This document shows positions 45,168 through 53,637 of a stretch of DNA of 64,000 nt, piece after piece (positions within the stretch are counted from its first letter, which is position 1; each line of letters begins with the position of its first letter). The stretch covers positions 1 to 64,000 of the forward strand of contig NZ_JASZYQ010000006.1 of NCBI RefSeq assembly GCF_030316885.1, in the 5' to 3' direction. A program made the translations under genes and the position numbers. The DNA comes from Variovorax jilinensis. GTDB taxonomy: Bacteria > Pseudomonadota > Gammaproteobacteria > Burkholderiales > Burkholderiaceae_C. The notes under the pieces were generated by a model, which was not told where the DNA came from, made no database searches, and worked only from the letters and a program-made list of their open reading frames with translations.

Positions 45168-46136
45168 ATGGCAACAGACGATCGCAATGACGCGTCCAAT
45201 CGAGATCCGATCACTGGCACGCCCGGCGCCCATCCGGTAGGCACCGGCATCGGTGCCGCTGGCGGCGGTCTTGCAGGCGCTGCCGCGGGGTCGCTTGCGG
45301 GACCGGTGGGCACGGTGATCGGCCTGGTGGCCGGCGCCGTGGTGGGCGGGTTGGGAGGCAAGGCCGCTGCCGAAGGCGTGAACCCGACCGCCGAGGACGC
45401 CTACTGGCGAGAGAACCATGGCCGCCAAACCTATGTGACCTCCGGGCGCAGCTATGACGACTACGCCCCGGCCTACGAAATGGGTTGGTCGGGCCGAGGC
45501 ACGCGGGGCGCCGATTTCGACAGCGCCGAGCCGCTGATGGCTTCCGAATGGGAAGGTCGCCGCGGCGTCTCCACGCTTGCATGGGCCGATGCAAGGCCGG
45601 CCACGCAGGCGGCATGGAACCGTGCCGACGAGGTCTACTACGCCAAGCAGGCCAATGGCAGCGACATCGTGAGCCATGAAGATCTGTCGAACGACGACGT
45701 GGTCGATGTCCTGAACGACCTGCTCGAGAACGCGCGGGATGGGGAGTACGGCTTTCGGACTTGCGCCGAGCAGGTCGAGACCCCGCAGGCCAGGCAGCTC
45801 TTCGCCAGTCGCGCGGAGGCTTGTCGCCAGGCCGGCGACGAGCTGATGCAGCTCGTGAGTGCCTATGGTGGCGAGCCGGCTTCGGGCGGTACCGCCGCAG
45901 GCGCGCTGCATCGGGGCTGGGTCCAGGTCAAGGGCAGCGTCGGCGCCGACAGCGAGTTGTCGATCCTCGAATCCTGCGAGCGCGGCGAGGACGCGGCCGT
46001 GGCCCGCTACCGCAAGGCATTGAAGCAGAGCCTACCTGCGGACGTGCGTGCCACGGTCCAGCGCCAGGCCGACGGAGCCCAGCGCAATCACGACCAGATT
46101 CGCGACTTGAGAAACGCGGCACGGGCGCGCGATTGA
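45168..46136 (+). CDS. Glycine-zipper and DUF2383 (PA2169-like) protein
   Basis: A 322-aa protein, start preceded by AAGGAG. The N-terminus has a glycine zipper (TGIGAAGGGLAGAAAGSLAGPVGTVIGLVAGAVVGGLGGKAA, residues about 26-68), able to sit in or against a membrane. A Tyr/Trp/Gly-rich middle follows (DAYWRENHGRQTY...SYDDYAPAYEMGW). The C-terminal half (about 172-320: SNDDVVDVLNDLLENARDGEYGFRTCAEQV...LFASRAEACRQAGDELMQLV) is a ferritin-like four-helix bundle of the PA2169 family. Such proteins are often stress-induced. Function unknown. Confidence 0.88.
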   Translation: MATDDRNDASNRDPITGTPGAHPVGTGIGAAGGGLAGAAAGSLAGPVGTVIGLVAGAVVGGLGGKAAAEGVNPTAEDAYWRENHGRQTYVTSGRSYDDYAPAYEMGWSGRGTRGADFDSAEPLMASEWEGRRGVSTLAWADARPATQAAWNRADEVYYAKQANGSDIVSHEDLSNDDVVDVLNDLLENARDGEYGFRTCAEQVETPQARQLFASRAEACRQAGDELMQLVSAYGGEPASGGTAAGALHRGWVQVKGSVGADSELSILESCERGEDAAVARYRKALKQSLPADVRATVQRQADGAQRNHDQIRDLRNAARARD

Positions 46137-46169
46137 TTCCGCGAAGGCCCTCGCCGCGGGCCGGCCTCA

Positions 46170-46416
46170 ACGGTCGGCAGCCTCATGGTTGCTCGACTTC
46201 CACGAGCAACTGTTCGATTCCACCGACCGGCATCGCCGCCTGGACGTGCGGCGCCTGGACGCGGAATTCACGCGCGCCGAGCACCGCGAGATCATGGACG
46301 CGGCGGTCAGCCGCGACACTGCGCTCACGATCAAGCTGCTCAACGATTCCATCGACACGCTGATCACGCGGCGGAATTCGTCCGAGGCCAACGGCGAGGC
46401 CATCAGCTCAACGTGA
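46170..46416 (+). pseudogene. GntR-family regulator, C-terminal (FCD) fragment
   Basis: The plus frame reads SWLLDFHEQLFDSTDRHRRLDVRRLDAEFTRAEHREIMDAAVSRDTALTIKLLNDSID, the final helices of the FCD effector domain, including the EHREIMDAA motif that carries a metal ligand. The DNA-binding and first FCD parts are absent; the DUF2383 gene ends 34 bases before. A truncated remnant. Possibly it once regulated the IlvD/Edd dehydratase gene. Confidence 0.75.
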
Positions 46417-46569
46417 TCTGCGCGTCGTGAACGACGCGGCGCCTCGGGCGCGGCCATGTTTTACCAACGACAAGACGCAGACATCACTGTGCCCGCCCTG
46501 CCCGGGCACTGCGATGCAGGGCTGACGCCCATCCCAGCCATGCGCGGTCACCTGGACTGCGCAGGTGCT

Positions 46570-47235
46570 TCAAGCCGCACCCATGGATGGTGGGATCCCC
46601 GCCCTTGCGGCAGCCGATTCAGGCCCTGCCATCGCGCCAAGGTAGGCACGCACCCGCTCGTCGCTCATCAGGGATTCGAAGTCCGGCAACTGCGTGACCG
46701 TGCCCTTCTGCACGAAGATGAAGCGTTCGCAGCTCTGACGCAGAATCTCGACGTGGTAGGGCTCGTTCGGGTGCAGGCACAGGAAGACGACCCGCCCTGC
46801 CCGCCTCAGGTGCTTGAAGAATTCGAGCATGAAGCCGATGTAGCCGTCCTGCGTATTGAACTGTGGCTCGTCGAACAGGTGCACCAGCGGCGAGTCGCTG
46901 ATCGAATGCTCGAGCATGAAGTTGGGGCGTGTACGCTTGAACGACCGCAATTGGTAGGACTGGTGGTAGTGGATCGCGAGCCGATCGCGCTCGCGCGTGC
47001 GTACGCGATGGATGTCCTGTCCGTTGACCAGCACCCGGCCGGTGCTCGGCAGGTTGCTTCCGGTCATGAGTTCGAACAGCGTGGTCTTGCCGGAACCGTT
47101 GGGGCCCAGCACACCGACCACAGCCGGGCCTTCGATCTCGAAGTCGGCATCGAGATTGAAAGTGACCTTCGGCCGCAGCAGGCCGCGCGCGTATTGCTTG
47201 CCGATCTTGTCGACGCGAAGAAGCGAAGCACCCAT
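46570..47235 (-). CDS. ABC-type ATPase lacking a signature motif, third ATPase of the LIV-type cassette
   Basis: A 221-aa protein, 4 bases after livF and with GGGAG before its ATG. Walker A is intact (GVLGPNGSGKTTLFELMTGSNLP) and Walker B is present (LVHLFDEPQFN). The LSGGQ signature, needed for the partner contact in ABC dimers, is absent, the Q-loop is unclear, and the region between (HYHQSYQLRSFKRTRPNFMLEHSISD) is unlike LivF/LivG. The switch His may be in LCLHPNEPYHVE. It may act with LivF/LivG as a regulatory subunit or be a divergent ATPase. Not a simple truncation: the start and end look natural. Confidence 0.75.
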   Translation of the reverse strand: MGASLLRVDKIGKQYARGLLRPKVTFNLDADFEIEGPAVVGVLGPNGSGKTTLFELMTGSNLPSTGRVLVNGQDIHRVRTRERDRLAIHYHQSYQLRSFKRTRPNFMLEHSISDSPLVHLFDEPQFNTQDGYIGFMLEFFKHLRRAGRVVFLCLHPNEPYHVEILRQSCERFIFVQKGTVTQLPDFESLMSDERVRAYLGAMAGPESAAARAGIPPSMGAA

Positions 47236-47239
47236 TTCG

Positions 47240-47998
47240 TCACACTCCCAGCAGTTGAAGGCGCAGTGCGTCGTCGCGGCGCAGCGCTTCTGCCGGACCC
47301 TCGTGCACGATGGCGCCCAGGTTCATCACATAGACGCGGTCGGCCACCGCCAGCGCGCTCTGGACGTTCTGCTCGACCACCAGCACCGAGACGCCCTCGG
47401 CCTTCAGGCGGGTGATGGTCTTCATCACGTCCTGCACCACCTTGGGCGCGAGCCCCTGGCTCGGCTCGTCGAAGAGCACCAGTCCTGGCGAGCCGAGCAG
47501 CGCGCGCGAGATCGCGACCATCTGCATCTCGCCGCCCGAGAGGTTCTCGCATTCGCGATGCATCAGGTATTCGAGCGCGCTGAAGATCTCGAAGCATTCC
47601 TTTTCGCTCCAGGCGCGAAAGCGAGAACGCTTGCGTGCGATCGCAAGATTGCGCGCCACGGTCAGCGTCGGGAAGATGCGACGGTCGTCCGGCACCCAGC
47701 CGATGCCCGCGCGCGCGATCTCGTGCGTGGGCGCATGGGTGATCTCGCGGCGATCGAAGCGGACCGTGCCGGCACTCGGCGGCGTCAGGCCGAGGATCGC
47801 GCGCAGCGTGGTGGTCTTGCCTGCACCGTTCGGCCCCAGCAATGCAACCACCTCCCCCGCGCCGACCTCCAGCGAGACGCCGAACAGCGCCTGGGTCTCG
47901 CCATAGAAGGCGTCGATGCGGTCGATCGTCAGCAGTGCCGACGACATGGGGACCGGGGCGTCCGACGGCACCCGCGTATCCAGTGCGAACGCGTTCAT
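47240..47998 (-). CDS. livF: LIV-type ABC transporter ATP-binding protein (LivF-like)
   Basis: A 252-aa ATPase: Walker A VALLGPNGAGKTTTLRAILGL, Q-loop in GIGWVPDDRRIFPTLTVARNL, signature ENLSGGEMQMVAISRALL, Walker B LVLFDEPSQGLAPKVV, switch His replaced by the usual VVEQNVQ of LivF. It energises branched-chain-amino-acid-type importers. The ATG at 47998 overlaps the livG stop (ATGA). The N-terminal 26 residues before SALLTIDRIDAFYGE are a short extension, so a start near MSSALL is also possible. Confidence 0.92.
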   Translation of the reverse strand: MNAFALDTRVPSDAPVPMSSALLTIDRIDAFYGETQALFGVSLEVGAGEVVALLGPNGAGKTTTLRAILGLTPPSAGTVRFDRREITHAPTHEIARAGIGWVPDDRRIFPTLTVARNLAIARKRSRFRAWSEKECFEIFSALEYLMHRECENLSGGEMQMVAISRALLGSPGLVLFDEPSQGLAPKVVQDVMKTITRLKAEGVSVLVVEQNVQSALAVADRVYVMNLGAIVHEGPAEALRRDDALRLQLLGV

Positions 47999-48738
47999 GC
48001 CAGAGCTCCCAGGTTCGAGCGCGCCACCCATTCGTTCTGTCGCAACTCGTCAGGCGTCCCCTGAGCGATCACCTGCCCCCAGTGGATCACCGAGATGCGG
48101 TCGGCCAGGCCGAACAGAAACTTCATGTCGTGCTCGATCACCATGATGGTCAGGCGCCGGCGCAGCTGCGCCACCAGTTCGGTCAGTCGTGCGGTGCCTT
48201 CGGCACCGAGCCCGGCTGTCGGTTCGTCCAGGAACAGCATGCGCGGCTCGGCCGCCAGCGCAACGCCGATCTCGAGCGCGCGCCTCTCGCCGTAGGACAG
48301 GCTCCTGGCGAGGCTGCGCTCCTTGCCCGTGAGGCCGACGCTTGCCAGCACGCCGGCCGCGATGTCCTGCGCCGTGCTGTCCGCGCCCAGATCCCGCCAC
48401 GGATTGAAGCCCTGGCGGCGCACGTGCGGCGTTGCGATCAGCACGTTGTCGAGCGCCGAGTAGTCGTCGAACAGATTCATGATCTGGAACGAGCGCGAGA
48501 TGCCCTTGCGCGCGATCTCCCGCGGCGGCATGCCGGTGATGTCCTCGCCGGCGAAACGCACCGTGCCGCGGTCCGGACGGAAGCGTCCGGTGAGCACGTT
48601 GAAGCAGGTCGTCTTGCCGGCACCGTTGGGGCCCATGATGCCTACCAGTTCGCCCTCTTCGCACGCGAGCGTGATGTCCTCGAGCACGACCTGGTCGCCG
48701 AAGCGCTTGGACAGGCCGGTGGCTTCAAACAGCTTCAT
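47995..48738 (-). CDS. livG: LIV-type ABC transporter ATP-binding protein (LivG-like)
   Basis: A 247-aa ATPase: Walker A VGIMGPNGAGKTTCFNVLTG, GISRSFQIMNLFDDYSALDNVLIA (Q-loop), signature ARSLSYGERRALEIGVAL, Walker B RMLFLDEPTAGLG, switch His in MVIEHDMKFLFGLADRISV. This is the LivG pattern. The ATG at 48738 overlaps livM by 14 bases; the longer frame upstream lies in livM. It pairs with LivF on the cytoplasmic side of the LivH/LivM permease. Confidence 0.93.
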   Translation of the reverse strand: MKLFEATGLSKRFGDQVVLEDITLACEEGELVGIMGPNGAGKTTCFNVLTGRFRPDRGTVRFAGEDITGMPPREIARKGISRSFQIMNLFDDYSALDNVLIATPHVRRQGFNPWRDLGADSTAQDIAAGVLASVGLTGKERSLARSLSYGERRALEIGVALAAEPRMLFLDEPTAGLGAEGTARLTELVAQLRRRLTIMVIEHDMKFLFGLADRISVIHWGQVIAQGTPDELRQNEWVARSNLGALA

Positions 48739-49777
48739 CGGCGCCTCCCCGGACCAACGCGGCAGGTACCGCGGCAACCGGCTGGCGGGCGGTCTGCGAC
48801 GCCCTTCGTCGCCTGGCTTCCATCCAGCCCTGCCAGATTCCCGCGATGCCATCGGGCTTGAAGAGCACCATCGCCATGAAGATGAGCCCATACCAGAGGA
48901 GCCAGGTTTCGGTATAGGCGCCCAGAAGGTCGCGCGCGAGGATGAAGAAGGCGGCGCCGATGACCGGCCCCCAGAAGCTCACGAGCCCGCCGCCGATCAA
49001 CACCATCATCACGACGAAGCCCGAGTTGTGCAGGCTCATCACGTTCGGATACGCCGACTGCTGCGCCATCGCGAACAGCGCGCCGGCCAGGCCCGAGACG
49101 CCGGCCGACAGCGTGAAGGCCAGCCACTTGTAGAGCCAGACGTTGTAGCCCACGAAGGCGGCCCGGGTCTCGTTCTGCTTGATCGCGCTGAGCACTCGCC
49201 CCAGAGGCGAATGCACCAGTCGCCAGAGGCCCACCAGCACCAGAGCGAACACCGCCAGGCAGAAATAGAACAGCGCGTTGTTGCTCGTGAGATCGAACGA
49301 CACGAAGCCCAAATCAACCGGCAGCCGCTTGATGTTGAGCAAGCCGTCCTCGCCGCCGGTGACCGTGTGCCATTTGTTGGCGATGAACCAGAACACCTGG
49401 CCGAAGGCGATCGTCAACAGAGCGTAGTAGATGCCGCGCTTGTGCGAGATGAACAGCGCCACCAGCGCGCCCAGCACTGTCGCGACCAGCACCGCGCCGA
49501 CCAGGTCGAACCACAGGTTCGGCCAGACCTTGTGCTGCAGCAGACCGAAGGCATAGGCGCCGATGCCGAAGTACGCACCGTGGCCGAACGAAGGCAAGCC
49601 CGTGAAACCGAGCAGCAGGTTGAATCCCAGCGCGAACATCATCCAGATCATGATTTCGAGCGCGAGGTACTGATACAGCCCCACCTGCGCGATCCACAGG
49701 GGGGTCGACATCAGCAGGCCCAGGGTGAGGACCAGGGGCGCGGGGAACAAGGCGGCGCGGCCGGCAGCGAGATGCAT
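48725..49777 (-). CDS. livM: LIV-type ABC transporter permease (LivM-like)
   Basis: A 350-aa polytopic membrane protein. Typical features are YLALEIMIWMMFALGFNLLLGFTGLPSFGHGAYFGIGAYAFGLL, FISHKRGIYYALLTIAFGQVFWFIANKW, TGGEDGLLNI, SPLGRVLSAIKQNETRAAFVGYN and IGGGLVSFWGPVIGAAFFILARDLLG. The ATG at 49777 gives a clean start; the longer frame upstream to 49930 crosses the operator and the divergent rpiR start. First gene of the leftward operon controlled from the shared promoter with rpiR. Confidence 0.93.
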   Translation of the reverse strand: MHLAAGRAALFPAPLVLTLGLLMSTPLWIAQVGLYQYLALEIMIWMMFALGFNLLLGFTGLPSFGHGAYFGIGAYAFGLLQHKVWPNLWFDLVGAVLVATVLGALVALFISHKRGIYYALLTIAFGQVFWFIANKWHTVTGGEDGLLNIKRLPVDLGFVSFDLTSNNALFYFCLAVFALVLVGLWRLVHSPLGRVLSAIKQNETRAAFVGYNVWLYKWLAFTLSAGVSGLAGALFAMAQQSAYPNVMSLHNSGFVVMMVLIGGGLVSFWGPVIGAAFFILARDLLGAYTETWLLWYGLIFMAMVLFKPDGIAGIWQGWMEARRRRASQTARQPVAAVPAALVRGGADEAV

Positions 49778-49826
49778 CAAGGATCGGTCTCCAGGTTTTT
49801 TTCTTCGTTCAGGGCTTGCACAAAAC

Positions 49827-49870
49827 AGAATGTACGTTCTATCATCAAAACATTCAAGAATCTTTGTTCT
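49827..49870. promoter_or_regulatory. Two AGAAT-N4-GTTCT operator copies between livM and rpiR
   Basis: AGAATGTACGTTCT (49827-49840) and AGAATCTTTGTTCT (49857-49870) share AGAAT-N4-GTTCT, an inverted-repeat core. Their starts are 30 bases apart, about three helical turns, so two dimers could bind the same face. They lie in the divergent promoter of livM and the RpiR-family gene, overlapping the likely promoter of the latter. Confidence 0.7.
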
Positions 49871-49880
49871 ATTTTTGCAA

Positions 49881-50759
49881 ATGGCCTCTATGGATTCGAT
49901 CGAGACATACGAAGAGCTCAAGGAACGCATCTCGCAGGCCTACTCCGGCATGTCCAAGCAGCTGCAGCGCATTGCACGCCAGGCGCTGGAACGCCCCGAC
50001 GATCTTGCGCTGGGCACCGTCGCGGCAGTCGCCGAAAGCGCGGAGGTGCAGCCCTCGGCAGTGATCCGCTTCGCCAACGCGGTGGGCTATGGCGGCTTCT
50101 CCGAGATGCAACAGGTCTTTCGCGGCCACCTGGTGGAGCGCTCGTCGAGCTACCGCGAGCGCATCGTCGAGATGCGCCGCCAGAGCAACGGCGCGCGGGC
50201 ACCGGCTGGCGTCCTTCACCAGTTGACCAGCGAATCCGTCGCGGAGCTCAGCCAGCTGCAGGACATGGTGCGCGAGTCGGAGCTCTCGGCGGCCGTGAAG
50301 CTGATCGCCGAGGCGACCCAGATCCACGTGCTGGCGCAGCGCCGCGCCTTCCCCGTGGCCGGCTATCTGGCCTATGCGCTGAGCCAGCTCGAGCTGCGCA
50401 CTCACCTGCTCGACGGCGCCGGCGGCATGCTGCGCGAGAGCCTGCGCGCGGTGGCGCCCGGCGACGTCCTCGTGGTGGCGAGCTTTCGCAACTATTCGCC
50501 CGAGGTGCTCGAGGCCTCGCTCGCTGCAGCCGGGCGCGGCGTCCCGGTGATCGCGATCACGGACGGTCCGCTTTCGCCCCTGAAGGCCTCATCCCGCGTG
50601 TGCTTCGAGCTCGCCGACGACTCGTCCAAGCCCTTCCGCTCGCTCGTTGCGCCACTCTGCCTGGCTCAGGCGCTGGTGGTGAGCACAGGGCATCTTCTGG
50701 CCGAACAGGCCGGCCGCAGGAAAACGCGCCGTGCAAGCGCATCTGGAAAGAAAGCATGA
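49881..50759 (+). CDS. MurR/RpiR-family transcriptional regulator
   Basis: A 292-aa regulator. The N-terminal HTH is YEELKERISQAYSGMSKQLQRIARQALERPDDLALGTVAAVAESAEVQPSAVIRFANAVGYGGFSEMQQVFR, with the recognition helix in PSAVIRFANAVGYGG. The C-terminal SIS domain (QIHVLAQRRAFPVAGYLAYAL...GDVLVVASFRNYSPEVLEASLAAAGRGVPVIAITDG) binds a sugar phosphate. The ATG at 49881 is used; an ATG three codons on is possible. Its stop overlaps the iolC-like start (ATGA). It probably controls both divergent operons through the paired sites upstream. Confidence 0.92.
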   Translation: MASMDSIETYEELKERISQAYSGMSKQLQRIARQALERPDDLALGTVAAVAESAEVQPSAVIRFANAVGYGGFSEMQQVFRGHLVERSSSYRERIVEMRRQSNGARAPAGVLHQLTSESVAELSQLQDMVRESELSAAVKLIAEATQIHVLAQRRAFPVAGYLAYALSQLELRTHLLDGAGGMLRESLRAVAPGDVLVVASFRNYSPEVLEASLAAAGRGVPVIAITDGPLSPLKASSRVCFELADDSSKPFRSLVAPLCLAQALVVSTGHLLAEQAGRRKTRRASASGKKA

Positions 50760-52687
50760 CCCGCCCCTTCGATGTCATCTGCATGGGCCGCGCCGCGGTC
50801 GATCTCTACGGCGAACAGATCGGCGGCCGGCTCGAGGACATGCAGACTTTCACCAAGTACCTCGGCGGCTCGCCCGCCAACACCGCAGTCGGCGTGGCGC
50901 GCCTGGGCCTCAAACCCGCAATGCTGACGCGTGTCGGCGACGAACACAACGGCCGCTTCGTGCGCGAGACGCTCGCGGCCGAAGGCGTCGACGTCAGCCT
51001 CGTCAGGACCGATCCGAAGCGCCTGACCGCCCTGGTCTTCCTCGGCATCCAGGATCGCGAGACCTTCCCGTTGATCTTCTACCGCGACCACTGCGCGGAC
51101 ATGGCGATCGACGCGCAGGACGTGGCGGCCGCACCGATGGCGTCGGCCACTGCGCTGCTGCTGTCCGGCACCCATCTGTCCCAGCCCCAGACCTACCGTG
51201 CCTGCATGACGGCGGCCGAGCTGGCCCGCGCCGCAGGGACCCGCGTGGTGCTGGACATCGACTACCGCCCCGTCCTCTGGGGCCTGACCAGCCCGGGCAT
51301 GGGCGAGCAGCGATTCGTGCCCTCGGACCAGGTCAGCGCGCACCTGCAGACCGTGCTTCCTGCCTGTGATCTGGTGGTCGGCACCGAGGAGGAGATCCAC
51401 ATCGCCGGCGGCAGCGCCGACACGCACGCTGCGATCCGCCGCATCCGCGCGCTCACCACCGCCACGATCGTGGTCAAGCGCGGGCCGGGGGGCTGCGTGG
51501 TCTTCGACGGCGCCATTCCCGAGCGGCTCGAGGACGGCCTGCAGGGGCCCGGCTTTCCGGTCGATGTCTACAACGTGCTCGGCGCCGGCGATGCCTTCAT
51601 GGCCGGCTTCCTGCGCGGATGGCTCGTCGACGAGCCGCTCGCGCGCTGTTGCACCTTTGCCAACGCCTGCGGCGCGCTGGTGGTATCGCGCCACGGCTGC
51701 GCGCCCGCGATGCCGAGCTGGGAGGAACTGCAGCACTTCATGGCGCGCGGCTCATCGACGCGGCGGCTGCGGGAGGACATCGGCCTGGAGCACCTGCATC
51801 GGGTCACGACCCGGACACGCCGCTGGAAGGAACTCTGCATTCTGGCTTTCGACCATCGCGTCCAGTTCGACGAGCTCGTCGCCCGCCATGGCGGCGGCCC
51901 CGGACGCATCGAGGCCTTCAAGTCCCTCGTGGCCGAGGCCGCGCGCCGCGTGGCGCACACCGAAGCCGGCGACGCGCTGGACGCCGGCATGATCCTCGAT
52001 TCCCGCTTCGGACAGGACATCCTGCCGGCGCTCACCGGCAAGGGCTGGTGGGTGGCGCGGCCGGTCGAGCTGCCGGGCTCGCGGCCGCTGGTCTTCGAGC
52101 CGGCGCAGCCGCTGATGCTGGAAATGCGGAACTGGCCGGCCGAGCATGTCGCCAAGTGCCTGGTCGCGTGGCACCCCGAAGATCCGGCCGAGCTGCGCGC
52201 CACGCAACTTGCGCGCCTGGAGGAACTCCAGGCCGCCAGCGTGGCCACATCGCACGAATTCCTGGTCGAGGTCGTGCCGCCGCGCGACATGCCGGCCGAC
52301 GACTGGACGCTGGCGCAGGCCATGGGGCAGATGTACGAGGCAGGTATCCGCCCAGACTGGTGGAAGCTGCCACCCACCGGCTCCGAGGAGGCGTGGGACC
52401 GCATTGCCACGGTGATCCACGAGAACGATCCCCACTGCCGTGGCGTGCTGCTGCTGGGCCTGGAAGCCAGCGAGAAGCTGTTGCGCATCGGCTTCGAGGC
52501 GGCCGCGCCGCATTCGATCTGCCGTGGCTTTGCAGTCGGCCGTTCGATATTCGCGGACGCCGCCGCCGGCTGGTTCGCCCACCAGCTCGACGACGCGCAG
52601 GTCATCGCCGACGTCGCAGCACGCTACGCGCGGCTTATCCGGCTCTGGCGCGAAGCCCGGGCCAACCATGTCCCCAGTCTCGTCTGA
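50756..52687 (+). CDS. iolC: Bifunctional 5-dehydro-2-deoxygluconokinase / DUF2090 protein (IolC-like)
   Basis: A 643-aa fusion. Residues 1-320 are a PfkB-type kinase (FDVICMGRAAVDLYGEQIGGRLEDMQTFTKYLGGSPANTAVGVARLGLK; catalytic Asp in NVLGAGDAFMAGFLRGW). Residues about 335-640 are the DUF2090 domain (WKELCILAFDHRVQFDEL, DAGMILDSRFGQDIL, VAWHPEDP, WWKLPPTGS, GVLLLGLEASEKLLRIGF, CRGFAVGRSIFADAAAGWF), proposed in such fusions to be the aldolase for the kinase product. Together they would turn 2-deoxy-5-keto-gluconate to triose products, as in inositol breakdown. It overlaps rpiR (ATGA). No iolB, iolD, iolE or iolG-type genes are near, so the substrate may differ. Confidence 0.9.
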   Translation: MTRPFDVICMGRAAVDLYGEQIGGRLEDMQTFTKYLGGSPANTAVGVARLGLKPAMLTRVGDEHNGRFVRETLAAEGVDVSLVRTDPKRLTALVFLGIQDRETFPLIFYRDHCADMAIDAQDVAAAPMASATALLLSGTHLSQPQTYRACMTAAELARAAGTRVVLDIDYRPVLWGLTSPGMGEQRFVPSDQVSAHLQTVLPACDLVVGTEEEIHIAGGSADTHAAIRRIRALTTATIVVKRGPGGCVVFDGAIPERLEDGLQGPGFPVDVYNVLGAGDAFMAGFLRGWLVDEPLARCCTFANACGALVVSRHGCAPAMPSWEELQHFMARGSSTRRLREDIGLEHLHRVTTRTRRWKELCILAFDHRVQFDELVARHGGGPGRIEAFKSLVAEAARRVAHTEAGDALDAGMILDSRFGQDILPALTGKGWWVARPVELPGSRPLVFEPAQPLMLEMRNWPAEHVAKCLVAWHPEDPAELRATQLARLEELQAASVATSHEFLVEVVPPRDMPADDWTLAQAMGQMYEAGIRPDWWKLPPTGSEEAWDRIATVIHENDPHCRGVLLLGLEASEKLLRIGFEAAAPHSICRGFAVGRSIFADAAAGWFAHQLDDAQVIADVAARYARLIRLWREARANHVPSLV

Positions 52688-52707
52688 AACGCTCCAAGGA
52701 ACACCCA

Positions 52708-53613
52708 ATGACCCACCCAAGAATCGGCTTCATCGGCATCGGCATGATGGGCCACGGCATGGCGAAGAACCTGCTCGCCAAAGGCCACGCGGTAAAGCTC
52801 AAGGCGCACCGCAATCGCGCCAACCTCGAGGACCTGCTGGCCGCCGGTGCCACCGAGGCCGCCACGCCGGCGGCCACCGCAGCCGACGTCGACATCGTCT
52901 TCATCTGCGTCACCGGCTCTCCTCAGGTGGAAGACGTCGTCTACGGCGCCGAGGGACTGCTGGGTGCCGCGCGCAAGGGCCTGCTGGTGGTCGATTGCTC
53001 GACTGCCGAGCCCTCGTCGAGCGCGCGCATTCGCGCCGACTTCGCGGCCAGGGGCGTGAAGTTCATCGATGCGCCGCTGGCACGCACACCCAGGGAGGCC
53101 GAGGAAGGCCGACTCAACACCATGGTGGGCGCGGAACCCGATGACTTCCGCACGGTCGAGCCGGTGCTCAAGACCTTCTGCGAGAACATCTTCCATGTCG
53201 GCCCGCCCGGCCACGGCCACGTGCTGAAGCTGGTCAACAACATGATGGCGATGAGCTTTGCCGCCTGCATCGCCGAGGCCTTCGCGGTCGCGGCCAAGTC
53301 GGGGCTGGACCTGAAGCGGCTCTACGACGTGGTGTCGGTCGGCGGCGTGAACTGCGGCATCTTCCAGATGATGACCAGCAAGACGCTCACCGAAGGCACG
53401 GTCGACGGCTTCAAGTTCGGCATCTCGAATGCGCAAAAGGACCTTCGCTACTACACGCACCTGGCCGAGACGCTGCCCGTCTCCAGCTTCATGGGCGAGG
53501 CCACGCACCAGAGTCTGGTGCAGGCCGTCAACCTGGGTTTCGGCGACAAGCTGATTGCTTCGCTGTTCGAGGCTCAGGAAAAGATCAACGACGTAAAGAT
53601 CGTGCCGCGCTGA
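52708..53613 (+). CDS. NAD(P)-dependent 3-hydroxyisobutyrate / tartronate-semialdehyde reductase-like protein
   Basis: A 301-aa beta-hydroxyacid dehydrogenase. Rossmann motif RIGFIGIGMMGHGMAKNLLAKGH at residues 5-27; substrate loop VVDCSTAEPSSSARI; catalytic Lys in GHGHVLKLVNNMMAM. Typical of GarR or 3-hydroxyisobutyrate dehydrogenases. AAGGA precedes the ATG at 52708, 20 bases after iolC. It may reduce a semialdehyde from the aldolase step. Cytoplasmic. Confidence 0.9.
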   Translation: MTHPRIGFIGIGMMGHGMAKNLLAKGHAVKLKAHRNRANLEDLLAAGATEAATPAATAADVDIVFICVTGSPQVEDVVYGAEGLLGAARKGLLVVDCSTAEPSSSARIRADFAARGVKFIDAPLARTPREAEEGRLNTMVGAEPDDFRTVEPVLKTFCENIFHVGPPGHGHVLKLVNNMMAMSFAACIAEAFAVAAKSGLDLKRLYDVVSVGGVNCGIFQMMTSKTLTEGTVDGFKFGISNAQKDLRYYTHLAETLPVSSFMGEATHQSLVQAVNLGFGDKLIASLFEAQEKINDVKIVPR

Positions 53614-53637
53614 ATCCACCCACCGAGGAGACAACCC

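Noticed and set aside
48479..50755. Long plus-strand extension in frame with iolC, running through livG, livM and rpiR
   Set aside because: The first two parts are antisense to livG/livM and the next is out of frame with the RpiR gene. The real iolC start is the ATG at 50756 overlapping rpiR.
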